Under the pieces are notes generated by a model. That model did no database searches and was not told where the DNA came from. It worked only from the letters and a program-made list of their open reading frames with translations. Both the position numbers and the translations under genes were made by a program. Below, piece after piece: positions 35,597-47,623 of a DNA stretch of 64,000 nucleotides; the stretch's first letter is position 1; each line of letters starts with the position of its first letter. Source of the DNA: Ophiura sarsii (Eukaryota; Echinodermata; Ophiuroidea; Amphilepidida; Ophiuridae); NCBI GenBank assembly GCA_035610835.1, contig CM069449.1, positions 8,525,105 through 8,589,104 of the forward strand. The letters run 5' to 3'.

Positions 35597-36060
35597 ACAC
35601 TTGTTGGGCTGTTAAAAATCAATCAGCATGGGTTCTCCCTGTAGTTTAATGCTTTCAAGAAAGTGCAATGAGCCCTTTTCGCATTTTATTACTTTTAAAA
35701 AGTGTTATAATGCAAAACCGGCTCACTGCACCTTCTAGCAGTTGAGCATCAACCAACTGAAGGTAAATCTGCACTTGTTGGGTTGTTACAAATCAATCAG
35801 CATGGGTTCTCCTTAGTTTAATGCTTTCAAGAAAGTGCAGTGATCCCATTTCGCATTTTATCACTTTTAAATGTGATAAAGCGAAACGGGCTCACTGCAC
35901 CTTCTAGCAATTGAGCATCAATCAATGGAAGGTCCCTACACTTGTTGGGTTGCTACAAATTAATCATAAAACATCAAACTAGGTAAATCCAATGTCGATT
36001 CATTTGTAACAACCCAACAAGTGTAGATGTACCTTCAGTTGCTTGATGCCCAATTGATAG
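35597..36060. repeat. tandem about 170-bp units, each with an internal hairpin
   Basis: Units start with ACACTTGTTGGG at 35597, CACTTGTTGGG at about 35772 and ACACTTGTTGGG at 35938. The end unit is followed by its inverse (CAACCCAACAAGTGTAG, 36006-36022). Each full unit contains an arm GTGCAGTGA..CCCATTTCGC pairing with GCGAAACGGGCTCACTGCAC. The region therefore folds at two scales. Confidence 0.8.
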
Positions 36061-36304
36061 AAGGTACTTTGACATACTCTCCAAAAATAATATTAATACA
36101 ACATTTGTAGTTATGCTAGGGACCAGGTCAAGTTCATTATTCGCTGTATGAACACATCAAAAGTTATAATTGTTGTTTTTGAGAGATTTCCCAATGATAT
36201 GGAAATATGACGGACATTATGAATGTTGAACGTAAAAAGTGTTGAAATGAGGCTACTAACCAACTACGCTACGTACCAATGGATGGTCGATGATCGTCTC
36301 TTAC

Positions 36305-36447
36305 CTTTTCGGAGCAGACACCATATAGACTAAGTATGTTTCCATGTGTTAGTTTCTTCATGATGTTAGCCTCTGTGATGAATTGTTTTGACCCACTATT
36401 ATTAGACTCAAAAGTCTTAATAGCAACAGGGGTACCTTTACACTTTC
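36305..36447 (-). CDS. Src-related tyrosine kinase, VAIK and alpha-C exon
   Basis: A 143-bp exon, phase 1 to phase 0, with acceptor CCATTTTAG and donor GTAAGA on the minus strand. It encodes KCKGTPVAIKTFESNNSGSK, then QFITEANIMKKLTHGNILSL, then YGVCSEK. VAIK supplies the ATP-anchoring Lys, and the Glu of FITEAN is the alpha-C partner. Beta-4/beta-5 run up to the hinge. It joins to WRG at 45702-45833 through a split Gly codon and to MPTYIVTE at 29091-29204. Length and boundaries match the N lobe of Src-type kinases without gaps. Confidence 0.92.
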
Positions 36448-36600
36448 CTAAAATGGAAATAATAAGAATATATGTTATAGGTCACAAGTTATGCCTATGA
36501 CCTAGCATTTAGGCCATAACACGTTTAACGTCCTTCTTAAATACCCAACCCAACCCCGGCCCCAACCACAACCCCAATGTTATTGTTTACTTTTTTCTTG

Positions 36601-38295
36601 ACTCGTCACTGCGCACGAGATGAAACAAGTCCGGTCAAAATCAGAGCATGTCTTAAATGTTACCACTGTACAGGTCAACGACCCCTAATATCACATGTCA
36701 CTTTTAATCGCTGAACTTATTATATGTACATGGATCCAATAAATCTGTTGACTAACTCTGACAATCATCGGTCATTTCCTCTCGGACAAGTAGCATTTTG
36801 AGTGAATGGAGTGAAAATGTACGTTTTGATCTCTAGTGACTTGTGACCTTTGACTCCACAGTTATGATTGACCTTTTTTCTTGGCTTATCAATACGCACA
36901 AGATGAAACAAGTCCGGTCAAAATCGGAGCATGTCATACATTTAAACCCTGTAAAGGTAAATGACACCTAGTGACCCCATATCAAATGTCACTTTTCAGC
37001 GCTGAACTTATTATATGTGCATGGATCCAAAGAATTTTTTGACCAATTCTGACAATCATCGGTCATTTCCTCTCGGACAAGTAGCATTTTGAGTGAATGG
37101 AGTGAAAATGTACGTTTTGACCCCTAGTGACCCCTTTGTGACCTTTGACCCCAAAGTTATGGTTGACTCTTTTCCTTGGCTTATCAATACGCACAAGATG
37201 AAACAAGTCTGGTATAAAAATTGGGTTCATTGAGTCCAATACTGAAATTCATTGGTCTTGCTATAAGTTGAAAATTATTGAGACGAAGTCGAGTCCAATA
37301 ATTTTCAACTTTATAGCAAGACCAATACATTTCTGTATTGAACGAAAAAAAGAATCCAATTTTATCATTATTATGCTTTAAGAATCTTGTGTCCTATATA
37401 CTAAACACAATTCATTTTTAGACTTTTGAATAATAAAATATAGCCTAGGCCTAGTTTTTACTTCAATTCTTCAATTTGGTCGCCGCTAGAGTTGGATGAC
37501 CAACTATTACAGCAGGCCCCTGAACCTAGGGACATGAGTTTACCTCTAGTGCTGGGCGCGAGTCCCTGGAAATCGAGTCCCGCCCGAAAATTTCGGGTCC
37601 CGGGAACAAGAATCCATCACCTTCCCGAATCCCGAGAAAAAAAATGAAAATGATAAAAAAATAAAAAAATAAGCTTACTTAAAAAAACACGTGCTCGGCT
37701 AATTCATGATTATTTAATGCAAATGTATAGCGGAGATGTATTTGAAATGGATTTATTTAGTCAAATCTGTGGATTCTTTTACTCCTAAGCTCACTATGTG
37801 ATCTTCGCCACATTATTTTTGCTTCACTATCCGCCGCGCGTTGCCATCTTTAAACTTTGAGTTGACAGATTGAGTTTGTTATTGTTAGGTCAAATGCGCA
37901 TGCGTCATAATATATATTCTCGTTACCAGGTCGCAAAGTCATAAACTACGTTAAGAGTGCGTGCCATTAAAGGGTTAAAATCGGAGCATGTTATAAATGT
38001 TAACTCTGTATAGGTCAGTGATCCCTAGTGACCCCATATCACATGTCACTTTTAAGCGCTGAACTACCTATATGTACATGGATCCAAGGAATATTTTGAC
38101 CAATTCTGAGAATCATCGGACATTTTCTTTCGGACAAGTAGCATTTTGAGTGAATGGATTGAAAATGTACAATTTGACCCCTAGTCATTTTGCTAATGAG
38201 CCAGGGCGTTTTAAGTTAACACGTTTTGACCCCTAGTGACCCCTGTGTGACTTTTGGCCCCTTATGCTTGACAACATGAGTAGTGGTTGACATAA
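36601..38295. repeat. tandem family, about 285-bp units, with an insertion
   Basis: GATGAAACAAGTCxGGT starts units at about 36619, 36901 and 37196. TGTACATGGATCCAA and GACAAGTAGCATTTTGAGTG recur in order within the units. The third unit is interrupted between about 37210 and 37975 and resumes at AAAATCGGAGCATGT. Each unit carries TGACCTTTGACxCC-type words. No coding content. Confidence 0.85.
37210..37975. mobile_element. insertion inside the 285-bp tandem family
   Basis: It contains a hairpin MITE, ATTGGTCTTGCTATAA (37251) against TTATAGCAAGACCAAT (37311), that ends ATCCAATTTTATCATTATTATG like 12190-12390. A GC-rich GAGTCCC/GGGTCCCGGG block and spacer follow. The outer ends were not resolved, so it may be more than one insertion. 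Confidence 0.6.
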
Positions 38296-38812
38296 GGGTA
38301 CTATGACCAAATATGATCAAAATCGGCCGATGAATATGGAGCTTAGGGTGCCAGATACAAAAATTCCCAAAATATAGGATAAAAGTTGTTCCCTAAACAA
38401 GTTGTCAACTTGATCTCAAATTTGAATTTATTTTTTGTTTCCATTACATAAGCCATTGAAGTAATACACAAATGATTATCCTATGTGACAAAGAAGTACT
38501 GACATCTGATCATCTACATGTGAATGCACGTTTGTCACAAATATTGTGTATCTCCAGTCTACGGCAAATAAACCTCAACATGTCAGTTGCAAAAACATTT
38601 CAATAAAACCTTATAACATTTCAAAGCCAATTCAACACTTTCAATCTCATGTTTCAAGGTGTGACTGATAACACCTTTCACCACTCTTACATCACATTTT
38701 CCTCTTCATTCAAATGTACCCCTTCTGAGCGCTGTTTGTATTTTTAAGACTCTTCTTGTTTATGTTATAGCCCGCCTGATCGCGCCTACATGCAGTCTAC
38801 AGAAGTTAGACC
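38296..38812. other. intronic spacer
   Basis: Nothing recognised. Confidence 0.35.
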
Positions 38813-39063
38813 CTTTTATGTACCGATAGAGGGCTCAGCCACCGTGACTGCTTCCAATCAGAGTGCTCCCCATTCTCTGATCTTACCCGGAGAAAAAGGG
38901 TCTACTTGAATTGGATTTGACTTTTCGACCTCCGTATACTGTTACACTGTGCTACATCCAATAACTGGAATGAATGGGTAATGAGCAAATTGTTCGTGTG
39001 TGGTTTTGTGGGGGGATCAAAATTGACCAATGGCAGACACGATAAATACGAAGTATATGAATA
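38813..39063 (-). repeat. inverted partner of 3776-3990
   Basis: Read on the minus strand it repeats the order TATACTTCGTATTTATCGTG, GTAACAGTATACGGAGGTCG and CCTCTATCGGTA, with diverged spacers. Confidence 0.7.
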
Positions 39064-39984
39064 TTTATATACCGTCTTCGTCGAATCATAATTGTGAAAT
39101 CATTCAACATGGCATTTCTAGCACTGGATAGCCGTCGTTCGGTTTATAATTGCAGCTTTAGCAGTGGCGTATCTGGGGTCTTTTTCAGGGGGGGGGGGGG
39201 GGGGGTTGCAAGGGTATTTTTTCCCGGTGAACACCAGTTCGACCCTATTAAGTAAAAAACAATGCTCAGCTGGTTTGTTTATTCCAGCAAATGACATTGC
39301 ATCTGCCCCCTGACCCCCGGGAGATACGCTACTGAGCTTTAGGAGTAAGCCTTGACATTGGTCCTCGCCCAAAATATTTTCCTCAGAGATACAGCTACAT
39401 TTCCGCATATGTGACTATTTCCATGCTATTTCATATCTTTCAATGTCGTGTAGTAAAAAGCCTTTATACATCCGAACAGAGACAGATAATTTGATCGCTT
39501 TTTACGATAAACTATGAACTCTTACACAGCCACAGACATATCACCTTCACGTGTTTCTAAATGTACAGGCGGCAAATTCAATATTAGCGCATATTGAAGA
39601 GGTGTAATACTGTCGTGACGTGAATTATGCATCAAAAGCATCGTCCCTTGTAATTCCTAGTGTGCTTAAAGCGCAGTTCTTTGGTGAATCCTATGTCAGT
39701 AGACCGTGTATTGGAGCGGTTTTTGGCAAGGCGAAGTATCAGAGGGTGTTGTTCGATTGTGTGACAGTGAAATTACACACTGTCTATGAGTCGACTAGAT
39801 CGCGCCTCGTGCATCTAGCAGTGAAGTGATTTGTAGCGATTAGGAAGGTGCTAAAGTATGCGCGTCCTGAACGAGAATCCACTGACATTGGAATACACTG
39901 TAGAAAACGAAATTGAATGTCATATAAACCATTTTTTCATGTAGCGCCCGATATAAGGACAGAGAAATATGTTGTGTTTAGAAA
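39064..39984. other. intronic spacer with G-run
   Basis: It contains a CAGTGGCGTATCTGGGG motif followed by a G-run (about 39190-39206). No gene recognised. Confidence 0.4.
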
Positions 39985-42900
39985 CACAACACAAAACACA
40001 ACATAATGTCGCCCCCATCAACTGTTGTGTTTTGTGTTGTGTTCGGGAAAAAATGTACCTGAAAAAAATCCATTTCTTATGTTTTATATTATTCTCGATC
40101 CATTTCTTTTGTTTTATATTATTTGTTGTGTTTTGTGTTGTGTTCGGAAAAAATGTACCCACAAAAAATCCAATTCTTATGTTTTATATTATTTTCGATC
40201 TATTTCTTATGTTTTATATTATTTGTTGTGTTTTGTGTTGTGTTCGGAAAAAATGTACCTGAAAAAATCCAGTTCTGATGTTTTATATTATTTTCGATAT
40301 ATTTCTTTTGTTTTATATTATTTGTTGTGTTTTGTGTTGTGTTCGGAAATAATGTACCCCCAAAAATCCAGTTCTCATGTTTTATATTATTTTCGATCCA
40401 TTTCTTTTGTTTTATATTATTTGTTGTGTTTTGTGTTGTGTTCGGAAAAAATGTACCCCCAAAAAAACCAATTCTTATGTTTTATATTATTTTCGATCTA
40501 TTTCTTATGTTTTATATTACTTGTTGTGTTTTGTGTTGTGTTCGGAAAAAATGTACCTGAAAAAAATCCAGTTCTTATGTTTTATATTATTTTCGATGTA
40601 TTTTTTTATGTTTTCTATTATTTGTTGTGTTTTGTGTTGTGTTTGGAAATAATGTACCCCAAAAAATCCAGTTCTTATGTTTTATATTATTTTCGATCCG
40701 TTTCTTTTGTTTTATATTATTTGTTGTGTTTTGTGTTGTGTTCGGAAAAAATGTATTCCAAAAAAAAATCTAGTTCTTATGTTTTATATTATTTTCGATA
40801 TATTTTTTTATGTTTCCTATTATTTGTTGTGTTTTGTGTTGTGTTTGGAAATAATGTACCCCCAAAAATCCAGTTCTCATGTTTTATATTATTTTCGATC
40901 CATTTCTTTTGTTTTACATTATTTGTACAACACAACAAATAATACAAAACATAAGAAATAGATTCAAAATAATATAAAACATAAGAATTGGATTTTTTTG
41001 TGGGTACATTTTTTTCCGAACACAACACAAAACACAACAAATAATATAAAACAAAAGAAATGGATCGAGAATAATATAAAACATAACAAAGGGATTTTTT
41101 TTTCAGGTACATTTTTTCCGAACACAACACAAAACACAACAAATAATATAAAACATAAGAAATAGATCGAAAATAATATAAAACATATAAGAATTGGATT
41201 TTTTGGGGGTACATTTTTTCCGAACACAACACAAAACACATCAAATAAAATAAAACAAAAGAAATGGATCGAAAATAATATAAAACATAAGAACTGGATT
41301 TTATTTCAGGTACATTATTTAATTAGCAACAATTCTTATGTTTTATATTATTTTCGATCTATTTCTTATGTTTTATATTATTTTCGATCTATTTCTTATG
41401 TTTTATATTATTTGTTGTGTTTTGTGTTGTGTTCGGAAAAAATGTACCTGAAAAAAATCCATTTCTTATGTTTTATATTATTGTCGATCCATTTCTTTTA
41501 TTTTATATTATTTGTTGTGTTTTGTGTTGTGTTCGGAAAAAATGTACCTGAAAAAAATCCAGTTCTTATGTTTTATATTATTTTCGATCTATTTCTTATG
41601 TTTTATATTATTTGTTGTGTTTTGTGTTGTGTTCGGAAAAAATGTACCTGAAAAATCTAGTTCTTATGTTTTATATAATTTTCGATCTATTTCTTTTGTT
41701 TTATATTATTTGTTGTGTTTTGTGTTGTGTTCGGAAAAAATGTATTCCAAAAAAAAATCTAGTTCTTATGTTTTATATTATTTTCGATCTATTTCTTATG
41801 TTTTCTATTATTTGTTGTGTTTTGTGTTGTGTTTGGAAATAATGTACCCCAAAAAATCCAGTTCTTATGTTTTATATTATTTTCGATCCATTTCTTTTGT
41901 TTTATTTTATTTGTTGTGTTTTGTGTTGTGTTCGGAAAAAATGTACCCCAAAAAAATCCAATTCTTATGTTTTATATTATTTTCGATCTATTTCTTATGT
42001 TTTATATTATTTGTTGTGTTTTGTTTGTGTTCTGAAAAAATGTTCCTGAAAAAAATCCAGTTCTTATGGTTATATTATTTTCGATCTATTTCTTATGTTT
42101 TATATTATTTGTTGTGTTTTGTGTTGTGTTCGGAAAATATGTACCCGAAAAAAAAATCCAATTCTTATGTTTTATATTATTTTAAATCTATTTCTTATGT
42201 TTTATATTATTTGTTGTGTTTTGTGTTGTGTTCGGAAAAAATGTATTCCAAAAAAAATCTAGTTCTTATGTTTTATATTATTTTCGATGTATTTTTTTAT
42301 GTTTTCTATTATTTGTTGTGTTTTGTGTTGTGTTTGGAAATAATGTACCCAAAAAAATCCAGTTCTCATGTTTTATATTATTTTCGATCCATTTCTTTTG
42401 TTTTATATTATTTGTACAACACAACAAATAATACAAAACATAAGAAATAGATTGAAAATAATATAAAACATAAGAATTGGATTTTTTGTGGGTACATTTT
42501 TTCCGAACACAACACAAAACACAACAAATAATATAAAACAAAAGAAATGGATCGAGAATAATATAAAACATAAGAAATGGATTTTTTTGCAGGTACATTT
42601 TTTCCGAACACACTACAAAACACAACAAATAATATAAAACATAAGAAATAGATCGAAAATAATATAAAACATAAGAATTGGATTTTTTGGGGTACATTAT
42701 TTAATTAGCAACAATTCTTATGTTTTATATTATTTTCGATCTATTTCTTATGTTTTATATTATTTGTTGTGTTTTGTGTTGTGTTCGGAAAAAATGTACC
42801 CCCAAAAAATCCAATTCTTATGTTTTTTATTATTTTCGATCTATTTCTTATGTTTTATAATATTTGTTGTGTTTTGTGTTGTGTTCGGAAAAAATGTACC

Positions 42901-45437
42901 TGAAAAAAACCCATTTCTTATGTTTTATATTATTCTCGATCCATTTCTTTTGTTTTATATTATTTGTTGTGTTTTGTGTTGTGTTCGGAAAAAATGTACC
43001 TGAAAAAAATCCAGTTCTTATGTTTTATATTATTTTTGATCTATTTCTTATGTTTTATATTATTTTCGATCTATTTCTTATGTTTTATATTATTTGTTGT
43101 GTTTTGTGTTGTTTTCGGAAAAAATGTACCCCCCAAAAAATCAATTTCCTATGTTTTATATTATTCTCGATCCATTTCTTTTGTTTTATATTATTTGTTG
43201 TGTTTTGTGTTGTGTTCGGAAAAAATGTACCCCCCAAAAAATCCATTTCCTATGTTTTATATTATTCTCGATCCATTTCTTTTGTTTTATATTATTTGTT
43301 GTGTTTTGTGTTGTGTTCGGAAAAAATGTATTCCAAAAAAATCCAATTCTTATGTTTTATATTATTTTCGATCTATTTCTTATGTTTTATATTATTTGTT
43401 GTGTTTTGTGTTGTGTTCGGAAAAAATGTACCTGAAAAAAATCCAGTTCTTATGTTTTATATTATTTTCGATCTATTTCTTATGTTTTATATTATTTGTT
43501 GTGTTTTGTGTTGTGTTCGGAAAAAATGTACCCCAAAAAAAAATCCATTTCCTATGTTTTATATTATTCTCGATCCATTTCTTTTGTTTTATATTATTTG
43601 TTGTGTTTTGTGTTGTGTTCGGAAAATATGTACCTGAAAAAAATCCAGTTCTTTTGTTTAATATTATTTTCGATCTATTTCTTTTGTTTTATATTATTTG
43701 TTGTGTTTTGTGGTGTGTTCGGAAAAAATGTATTCCAAAAAAAATCTAGTTCTTATGTTTTATATTATTTTCGATGTATTTTTTATGTTTCCTATTATTT
43801 GTTGTGTTTTGTGTTGTGTTTGGAAATAGTGTACCCCAAAAAATCCAGTTCTTATGTTTTATATTATTTTCGATCCATTTCTTTTGTTTTATTTTATTTG
43901 TTGTGTTTTGTGTTGTGTTCGGAAAAAATGTACCCGAAAAAAAAATCAAATTCTAATGTTTTTTTTATTATTTTCGATCTATTTCTAATGTTTTATTTTA
44001 TTTGTTGTGTTTTGTGTTGTGTTCGGAAAACATGTACCCCCAAAAAAACCAATTCTTATGTTTTTTATTACTTTCGATCTATTTCTTATGTTTTATAATA
44101 TTTGTTGTGTTATGTGTTGTGTTCGGAAAAAATGTACCTGAAAAAAATCCAGTTCTTATGTTTTATATTATTTTCGATCTATTTCTTTTGTTTTATATTA
44201 TTTGTTGTGTTTTGTGTTGTGTTCGGAAAAAATGTATTCCAAAAAATATCTAGTTCTTATGTTTTATATTATTTTCGATGTATTTTTTATGTTTTCTATT
44301 ATTTGTTGTGTTTTGTGTTGTGTTTGGAAATAATGTACCCCAAAAAATCCAGTTCTTATGTTTTATATTATTTTCGATCCATTTCTTTTGTTTTATTTTA
44401 TTTGTTGTGTTTTGTGTTGTGTTCGGAAAAAATGTATTCCAAATAAAATCTAGTTCTTATGTTTTATATTATTTTCGATGTATTTCTTATGTTTTCTAAT
44501 ATTTGTTGTGTTTTGTGTTGTGTTTGGAAATAATGTACCCCCAAAAAATCCAGTTCTTATGTTTTATATTATTTTTGATCCATTTCTTTTGTTTTATTTT
44601 ATTTGTTGTGTTTTGTGTTGTGTTCGGAAAAATGTACCCCAAAAAAATCCAATTCTTATGTTTTATATTATTTTCGATCTATTTCTTATGTTTTATATTA
44701 TTTGTTGTGTTTTGTGTTGTGTTCGGAAAACATGTACCTGAAAAAAATCCAGTTCTTATGTTTTATATTATTTTCGATCTATTTCTTATGTTTTATATTA
44801 TTTGTTGTGTTTTGTGTTGTGTTCGGAAAAAATGTACCCGAAAAAAAATCAATTTCTTATGTTTTATATTATTCTCGATCCATTTCTTTTGTTTTATATT
44901 ATTTGTTGTGTTTTGTGTTTTATTCGGAAAAAAATGTACCTGAAAAAAAATCCAGTTCTTATGTTTTATATTATTTTCGATCTGTTTCTTATGTTTTATA
45001 TTATTTGTTGTGTTTTGTGTTGTGTTCGGAAAAAAATGTACCCCAAAAAAAATCAAATTCTTATGTTTTTTATTATTTTCGACCTATTTCTTATGTTTTA
45101 TAATATTTGTTGTGTTTTGTGTTGTGTTCGGAAAAAATACCTGAACAAAATCCATTTCCTATGTTTTATATTATTCTCGATCCATTTCTTTTGTTTTATA
45201 TTATTTGTTGTGTTTTGTGTTGTGTTCGGAAAAAATGTACCTGAAAAAAATCCATTTCTTATGTTTTATATTATTCTCGATCCATTTCTTTTGTTTTATA
45301 TTATTTGTTGTGTTTTGTGTTGTGTTCGGAAAAAATGTACCCCCAAAAAATCAAATTCTTATGTTTTATATTATTTTGGATCCATTTCTTTTGTTTTATA
45401 TCATTTGTTGTGTTTTGTGTTGTGTTCGGAAAAAAGC
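39985..45437. repeat. 100-bp satellite array with two inverted blocks
   Basis: A unit of about 100 bp contains TGTTGTGTTTTGTGTTGTG, TTCGGAAAAAATGTACC, AATCCAGTTCTTATG and two TTTTATATTATT(T) blocks. It repeats some fifty times. The array is plus-oriented except for about 40925-41310 and 42415-42700, which are inverted. Both inversions have the same borders, TTGTACAACACAACAAATAA and ATTATTTAATTAGCAACAAT. Long open frames arise because the unit lacks stops in two or more frames and its 100-bp length rotates the frame. They have no domain and are not called as genes. The array lies in the intron downstream of the exon at 45702-45833. Confidence 0.95.
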
Positions 45438-45701
45438 ATTTCAGTACGTCCTTAAATCGTGCAGTGTATCCATTTTTTAACCAAACACTAAATAATTTCC
45501 TGAATGAATTTTGTTGATCAAATCTAAAATTTAAATTAACCCAAGACTAGGTTTAATATTATCAAATCCTCAATTCTGGTTTTCGAAACGAATTTCATTT
45601 AGACATGAAATTAAATTAAATGCTAGATCATTTAGCATACTATTGCGTCTACGCCAACTTCATCCTGTAGGCTATCATAAAATAAGATGCTCACTTCTTA
45701 C
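45438..45701. other. short intronic stretch between satellite and exon
   Basis: About 260 bp of ordinary AT-rich sequence separates the satellite from the kinase exon donor. Confidence 0.5.
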
Positions 45702-45833
45702 CTCTCCATATTTTTCCAAACATTCCGTCAGTAATTTCCTCTTCTAGTTTGAGTGACTCCCTTGGTATCTCCCATGGGTCAATCTTTTTTGGACACGGGA
45801 CTGACAACATACAACACAAGCCGTCACTTGATT
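45702..45833 (-). CDS. Src-related tyrosine kinase, SH2 end, linker and glycine-loop exon
   Basis: A 132-bp exon, phase 1 to phase 1, with acceptor TTTACTTCTAG and donor GTAAGA on the minus strand. It encodes SDGLCCMLSVPCPKKIDPWE, then IPRESLKLEEEITDGMFGKI, then WR. The GLCC..(V)PC segment matches the SH2 C terminus of Fyn/Src kinases. D.WEIPRESL is the SH2-kinase linker that precedes beta-1 in Src-family members. The glycine loop reads ITDGMFGKI, keeping the second and third Gly but with Thr at the first. This is the first visible exon. SH3 and the rest of SH2 were not recognised between here and 64000. Confidence 0.92.
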
Positions 45834-46197
45834 CTAGAAGTAAACATCACACGAATTAAACAAACAATTATTATACTTCTCTGTGAAATATGTTCTCGTG
45901 TGTTGATAAGTCCGCCGTGTATAGCATTTATTTATGGGCATTATTTTTAAATTTGCTAAATTGACTCCAAGTAAAGTAAATTCAATTTAAATATTAATAA
46001 ATAACCATCATGAACAGCCGAATAATGAACATGTTGCCGAAAGTGTAGCTATACTGTAGATCGCCCATATTTGCCCATACAGTATACACGGCTGTTTGAC
46101 AGTCCGTTTTATTATGACGTCATCTTAACATTTTCGATAGTTCCATTATCCACGCCAATCCAGCTAGTGCATGTACGGTGCGCCGTCCTGATAGCTC
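45834..46197. other. spacer (upstream intron)
   Basis: No gene recognised. It ends at the left AACCAC target copy (46198-46203). Confidence 0.4.
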
Positions 46198-46235
46198 AAC
46201 CACTATGGGCGGCCAAAGGGGTCAAAATGGTCTAA

Positions 46236-46970
46236 AATGGAGAAAGGTCTCAGTAATTTAGAGAAAGGTGACTAGAAAATGGAGAAAGGTCTCAGTAATT
46301 TAGAGAAATGTGACTAGAAAATGGAGAAAGGTCTCAGTAATTCAGAGAAAGGTGTCTAGAATCGAGAAAGGTCTCTGTAATTTAGAGAACGGTGTCTAGA
46401 ATGGAGAAAGGTCTCAGTAATTTAGAGAAAGGTGACTAGAAAATGGAGAACGGTCTCAGTAATTTAGAGAAAGGTGACTAGAAAATGGAGAAAGGTCTCT
46501 GTAATTCAGAGAAAGGTGTCTAGAATGTAGAAAGGTCTCTGTATTGTAGAGAAAGGTGTCTAGAATCGAGAAAGGTCTCTGTAATTTAGAGAACGGTGTC
46601 TAGAATGGAGAAAGGTCTCAGTGATTTAGAGAAAGATGACTAGAAAATGGAGAACGGTCTCAGTAATTTAGAGAAAGGTGACTAGAAAATGGAGAAAGGT
46701 CTCTGTAATTCAGAGAAAGGTGTCTAGAATGTAGAAAGGTCTCTGTATTGTAGAGAAAGGTGTCTAGAATCGAGAAAGGTCTCTGTAATTTAGAGAACGG
46801 TGTCTAGAATGGAGAAAGGTCTCAGTAATTTAGAGAAAGGTGACTAGAAAATGGAGAACGGTCTCAGTAATTTAGAGAAAGGTGACTAGAAAATGGAGAA
46901 AGGTCTCTGTAATTCAGAGAAAGGTGACTAGAAAGCAGAGAACGGTCTGTAAAGCAGAGAACGGTCTGTA
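46236..46970 (+). repeat. 39-42-bp satellite, left TIR
   Basis: About eighteen units of GAGAAAGGTCTCAGTAATTT followed by AGAGAAAGGTGACTAGAAAATG. Variants with TCTGTAAT and GTGTCTAGAAT appear in a higher-order alternation. Confidence 0.95.
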
Positions 46971-47220
46971 ATGTACAGAAAGGTGTGTATCTTCTATTTC
47001 TACTCTCTCTTTCTCTCCCCGTAAGTGTAATGTAGAGAACGGTGTGTATCTTCTTTTTCTACTCTCTCTTTCTCTCCCCGGTCGGTCAAGAGAGCACCAC
47101 ACCAAATCAATGCGCAATTCGTGTAATCCTGTAGTAGTTCCGGAAAAGCACGACAACTAGGCTTGTCAATGTGAGGTTTTCGGGCAATTTGTTTCTCCGG
47201 GGATGGTATGTTTGTATTTA

Positions 47221-47587
47221 GGGACCGTTCATTATTTATGGTGGAAGGGGGGGGGGCGTGTTGGTAAACTATAGGGGGGTCATGTAACTTTCATATGTTG
47301 AAATAGGGGGGGGGTTATGTAAGTTTTTATTCTTGAACAGGGGGGGGGGTTGTGTAAATTTGTTTAAACTATAAAGATGGTGGTGATTGGCGTGATTTTA
47401 GAGGCTATTTTGGAGTGTAAATGCCATTTTTTTCTGCGCTTCGCGCATATTTATTAAAACCTATCGACTTCAAAACCTTTTACTATGAGATGAATTCTGG
47501 ACAGCAAATCGACGGTATGGTGGAAAAACATCTATGACTATATAATCATCACAGGGTGTATAATGTTACCCCCCCCCCCCCCCCGCC

Positions 47588-47623
<36 letters not shown>

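Noticed and set aside
40025..42450. Long open frames (305, 312 and 257 codons) in the satellite encoding repeats rich in Phe, Cys, Ile and Leu
   Set aside because: They follow directly from a 100-bp stop-poor unit whose length rotates the frame. Overlapping frames are equally open and there is no start, splice or domain evidence.
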